From Echinarachnius parma (taxonomy: Eukaryota > Echinodermata > Echinoidea > Clypeasteroida > Echinarachniidae): DNA of 64,000 nt. The position numbers were made by a program, and so were the translations under genes. The number at the start of each line of letters is the position of its first letter. Position 1 is the stretch's first letter. Shown piece after piece: positions 35,046 through 41,000 of the stretch. The stretch covers positions 1-64,000 of the forward strand of contig JBAMJV010003810.1 of NCBI GenBank assembly GCA_037951105.1. Direction: 5' to 3'. Below the pieces are notes generated by a model. It searched no databases and had not been told where the DNA came from. It saw only the letters and a list, made by a program, of their open reading frames with translations.

Positions 35046-38000
35046 ACATCATCATCATCATTACCTGCAGTTGTCACTACTGTTCCATATGTGTAAACTT
35101 GAGGCTCTGGTCCAACTCCTACTGCATTCACAGACTGCACTGATACTTCGTAAGCCTCATCCTCACTGCTGCCAGGAATCGTGAAGCTCTGCGCAAACAT
35201 GTGCACTGTCTCCTCGCTCCAGAGGCTGGACCTGAGGTAGCGCCACAAGACTTTATACGAGAAGAGGGGTGCTCCCTGTTTCTCGGGATCAACTGGCTGA
35301 AATTGACAGAAATTGACATTATAAATCTAGCTTATAAATCTTTTATAGATCAACAAGTATTTTAAGACTCATCAATGCTTCTTGCACGAATGTTGAAACT
35401 CTGCACAAATATTTGTATACATGTATATGCTCACTTTAGATGTGGGACCGGTGGTAATGCCCCCAGCACCATGTAGGAAAAGAGAGGTGCTCAGTGTCCC
35501 AGTCTGAAATTTACAGAATGAAAATCATAAAAATTGTTTCAATGTATAGGTCATCAAGTATTCCTGACATCATCCTTCTATGCCTGGAACAGTAAAACTT
35601 TGTGCAAAGTTCAGATTATCTTGTGCTCAGAGATGGGACCTGCAGTAAAAAATAATTAAGCAACTAATAACTTGGGCACGTTTCAAAGGAATCAGTATCA
35701 CAACCAAATTTTTTGAGCAATTCTTACCTGCCACTGGACAACAACTTGACCGTCTTTGGCTTCCACTCTGACGTCACTGGGGTTGGCTACCGGTCTTGCT
35801 GGAGGGGTAAAGTAAACGCCCCTCGTTTCCCTTGGTCGCGAACGACCCACACTATTCACTGCAGTTACTCTGAACTGGTAGGTCATGTATGGATAGAGGG
35901 CAACTCTTGCTACCATCTGATCCCCAGGGACGGTTGCCAGAACCGACCAGCTGCCACGGGAATAGGCGTTACGTGCTTCGACATCAAACTGGGACACCTG
36001 GTCTTCTGGTTCCATCGACCATGATAGCTGGACGTCCAGTGGCGATGACAAGGAGGTGAGCACCACCTCTAGTGGGGCACCGGGGACTTCAACTGCAAGT
36101 CAGAAATAAATGGGAAGAGATGTGAACAAAATTACAGTCAAACCGGTTTACACAAGCAAATCAAGGGATGTGGCATAACTACTGTAGACAGGTGGTCACA
36201 ATAGGCAGGTTCTATTAAACAGTATTTCTGCAAGGGGAACTTATTTTCTGTGGCCACTTCAGGCAGGTTGGCTGCTATCAAAGACAGGTTGGACTGCAAT
36301 TGTTAGGGTACATATAAGCATCAAACAATACACCTTGTGTTTATAAAAGATCATGACAATTTCTCTTCTTACAAAAAGTTTCAAATATTTTGTTCAAACA
36401 CACAGACAAAACTCAGTCATATTCAAATAGTCATATTCAAATCTATTCAGATGATGACGAATGTAACTACCATGAAAACCAAAAGTTAAACAGACCAAGT
36501 CAACTGGATTAAACAGTTTAAATCTGCTTACCTGCAGTTATGGGCAAAGCCGTTCTTACAGTAGGTGTAGTGTGTCTCTCAGTGGGTGTGGTTTGTGCTA
36601 CTGTGGGCGTGGTCTGTCTCAGAGTGGGTGTGGTTTGTGCTTCAGTGGGCGTGGTCTGTCTCAGAGTAGGTGTGGTTTCAGGTGGTGCTGCTGGGGTAGT
36701 AGTCAGTGGAGCAGCAGTGGTTGTAGGTGCTTCACCAACACAAACGCCCTGTATCGAGTGAGAACATCCCAATACTACTTAGTACCTGTCAATACGGTAT
36801 AATTTTAACCTGTACAAATTGAGTTGAAATTGAATTTAATATTTACATTGATATTTTGTGATTAGGGCAAAAAGAGCATTCAGTTTGGGCTTTATTGAGT
36901 TCTACATACTATCTTGCAGACTGATCCAGCTTTCTTTATGTGATGTCAAATTTTAAAATTGTTATTGCATAATTATTTCTAATTTTTGAAATATTTTTTA
37001 AAAATAAAGGAGTGCCATAATTGGGTATTTACAAGGCTCCCAAATTTGAACATGATATATCAGAAGTACAAAAAGTGACTTTGTTTAAAAGCGCACTTCT
37101 CTTTCTCAACTAACGATATTAACCTGCATTCAAATGATTTAGAAAGCTAAAATATATTGATCATTCAAAATGTTTACTTCTATAAAGAATGAATAAACTG
37201 TCAAAGCACACCTGATTACATCTCCCTCCCCGGCCACAAGTCAAGGGTTGCTGGTCCTGTCTGGGTATGACTGCATACCCCGGGGGCCCATGGAATGGCC
37301 TACAGGTCGACCCATACATGCAGCACTCCAAACAGATGTCAGTACCTGGTGGAATGAACAAATAATCATTTGAGTTCATTAAAAGGGAACTAGACCTTGT
37401 CTGAATTTACCAAATTCACTTGCATCTCCTGTGCTTCTTTTATGTCTGGTTGTTTCCTCTTAATAACAGATGTATGGAACCAGCTATGTCTGGTTGCTTC
37501 CTCTTAATAACAGATGTATGGAACCAGCTATGTCTGGTTGTTTCCTCTTAATAACAGATGTATGGAACCAGCTATGTCTGGTTGCTTCCTCTTAATAACA
37601 GATATATGGAACCAGCTATGTCTGGTTGCTTTCCTCTTAATAACAGATGTATGGAACCAGCTATGTCTGATTGTTTCCTCTTAATAACAGATGTATGGAA
37701 CCAGCTATGTCTGGTTGCTTTCCTCTTAATAACAGATGTATGGAACCAGCTATGTCTGGTTGCTTTCCTCTTAATAACAGATGTATGGAACCAGCTATGT
37801 CTGGTTGCTTTCCTCTTAATAACAGATGTATGGAACCAGCTATGTCTGGTTGCTTTCCTCTTAATAACAGATGTATGGAACCAGCTATGTCTGGTTGTTT
37901 CCTCTTAATAACAGATGTATGGAACCAGCTATGTCTGTTTGCTTCCTCTTAATAACAGATGTATGGAACCAGCTATGTCTGGTTGTTTCCTCTTAATAAC

Positions 38001-41000
38001 AGATGTATGGAACCAGCTATGTCTGGTTGCTTCCTCTTAATAACAGATGTATGGAACCAGCTATGTCTGGTTGCTTTCCTCTTAATAACAGATGTATGGA
38101 ACCAGCTATGTCTGATTGTTTCCTCTTAATAACAGATGTATGGAACCAGCTATGTCTGGTTGCTTTCCTCTTAATAACAGATGTATGGAACCAGCTATGT
38201 CTGGTTGCTTTCCTCTTAATAACAGATGTATGGAACCAGCTATGTCTGGTTGCTTTCCTCTTAATAACAGATGTATGGAACCAGCTATGTCTGGTTGTTT
38301 CCTCTTAATAACAGATGTATGGAACCAGCTATGTCTGGTTGTTTCCTCTTAATAACAGATGTATGGAACCAGCTATGTCTGGTTGCTTTCCTCTTAATAA
38401 CAGATGTATGGAACCAGCTATGTCTGGTTGTTTCCTCTTAATAACAGATGTATGGAACCAGCTATGATGAAATTTGAACATATCCGGGGGAACATTTCAA
38501 ATGTGACAATGAGTAAGCAAATAGCCCTTTGAATGATCACTTATTTATTTGACATGCTATTTTGACACATTACTCAATAGACATATCAGATCAGAGAAAT
38601 ACATTTTTTTCCTTCAAACTTTGGTCAGCTTTTCTATTAGGTCAAAATAGTTACTTGATCCATTTGGGGACCCCTTGATATCACAGAATATATAGTTCAG
38701 TATTTGTGAATGAAAAACGTATTGCACCACTTTTAGATCAAGACATATCCGCTTTATAAACTCATCATATTCTGAAGAAGCTTATGACAGTTACGATGAT
38801 GATAATTATGATAATGGTGATGATGCTACAAAATATTATATGATTATGATTATGATGATGATAATAATGATGATTAATATAAAGGTCATAATATTGATGA
38901 CAGTAGTGATTTTTACTAGAAAACATTATAACATTATAATCGTTCAAGAAAGATTAAAACTTTTCTTAGGAGTGTTGTTTACCTCGTGTGCAGTTACAAG
39001 ATTCCAGACCACGCGCCTCACAGAATGGTACACACCTTCCATTTATACACTTGCCTCTATAGACAGAGATAAATACACAAACAGTAAATAGTAAAAGTGA
39101 AACAATTATGGGTAGATACCAAACAATTATTATTATAAACCTTTTTGTTGTTGTTTTTATTGCATATTTGATCGAACACATCGTACATCTGTCTGTGTAT
39201 GCAAACAAAAATATCATACACATGGGTGAACTCGGCCTCCTACATTCCAATGTACCGCTGCTACGCACCATACTCACTTCAGGGGCTGTATTCTGAAAAT
39301 GATTTGAAGCTAACATTTACTGTATCAACGTCAATAAAATATTTGTAGCCAAATCGGCATACTGAAACTGTACTTAACCCTAAAATAAATGTTAACTTAA
39401 AATCATTTTCAGAATACACCCCCTAAATTGCTGTTGCAACGCAAGTACTATCAGAAGGTGATCCAGAGGTAATGATTTTGTGGTTCGGATCCCTTGTATG
39501 TTTGAATATTTACATGTAGATGGCCGAGTTCTCCCATGTGTATGCATCAAATTAACAGTACTCGTTTGCAATAACAAACACCTTTTGATTAAAAATAACA
39601 AACCGACTTACCCATTCCTACAAGGGTTGCCATTAGGCCGAGTAATAATCCGGCATTGTGGACTCTGGCCCGTACAAAAGCTCTGATAAAGGCATTCCTC
39701 ATCTAACTGGACTGGAGATTCACAGGTATGTGAGGCTGGTAGGAACCTGCAGTCCTCACAGCAAGCCGAATCTTCCCTGCAAGCACAATCAAATTGATTT
39801 CATGATGTCAATGTTTTACAATTACATTTTCAAATTAAGTCAGGCATTTTCAGCTTTGGGGTTTAAAACCCAATCAAAGTCTCTACTGCCGGATTTGGGA
39901 GATATACATTGTATATGCAGAAAGTGGCTATGCTGACGTGGCATGCTTACATTTCCCTGCAATTACAATATTAAACCTACAAGACATACCTGCATTGTGT
40001 ATCTTCTCTCCATCGGCAGTCCCTTGTACAGCATGTATCAGGGTTGGATGCATTATACAACCCTCTATCACACTCCTCTTCCTCATCTAGTACACCATTA
40101 CCACAGAGTAATGGAACAGAAGGTTCTGAAAAAGAAAAAAGAAAAACAAAAATATATATTTACACTTGGGTCTCGGGAGGATTAATACGTACTACATACA
40201 CTATGAGTGGATGGCATCAAAGAGGGTAGAGGAAGGCACACTTGATAACAGCTATGCAGAAATACAAGAGGGAGAGAGTATGTGAGAGAGAAAAAACACT
40301 TCAGCTTCATAGGGCAAAATCAATATTACATAACAATAGAAATTGAAATTATATAAAATGGTGACAAAATAAAAAAAATAATGATTTTGGTATACACATT
40401 TTGCATGGACCCAGCAAGCTTGAGATGTACATCAGACTCAGTCACCAATGAAGTCATTATGACCTAAATTAACCACCTCTTGATTACCTGTGTCCACTTT
40501 ATATTCTAAAGGTGCCATCGCAGACAAACTATCTGCTTGAGCTCCACAGGTAATCATCCCAAACACCACAAGAAAGCAGAACTGTGACAGTTTTGAAGAA
40601 TAACATGATGAAAATACACAGAATGAATCGGGGGAGCAAGCTTGAAGTACGGCCATGTTGGACAAGGTAACACCATGTGGCAGAGGCCAGACTCATTGTG
40701 CTCTTTAGCTAACCAGCAGGTGGAGAATAAAGGAACAAGCTATAAAGGTTTGAGATATTCACGCACCCCAAAGAGGATTTGATTGGGTAAACACATCAAC
40801 ATCAATACAAAACAACGGTTCATGAAAAGTCTTTAGTATGATGTTACTAGACTATAAAAAACATCAGGTGAAAAAAAGGGATACAAAGCTAAAAGGTACA
40901 AAGATACAAAGCTAACAGTACGTGTATGCCCAAAGATGGTTGAAGATTTGAGAGCAAATCGTTGAATGAGTAGACAAGAAATAAGGAGACAAAAAGCTGG

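Noticed and set aside
34808-35143. Met-rich, Asp-rich and Ile-rich frames
   Set aside because: They read through the (CAT)n microsatellite next to exon E11; the Asp-rich frame only continues E11 past its donor.
37558-38352. Repetitive frames resembling a repeat protein, or a CRISPR-like array
   Set aside because: Units are contiguous direct repeats with no unique spacers, and the frame changes with the 44/45-bp alternation. A minisatellite in an intron explains them.
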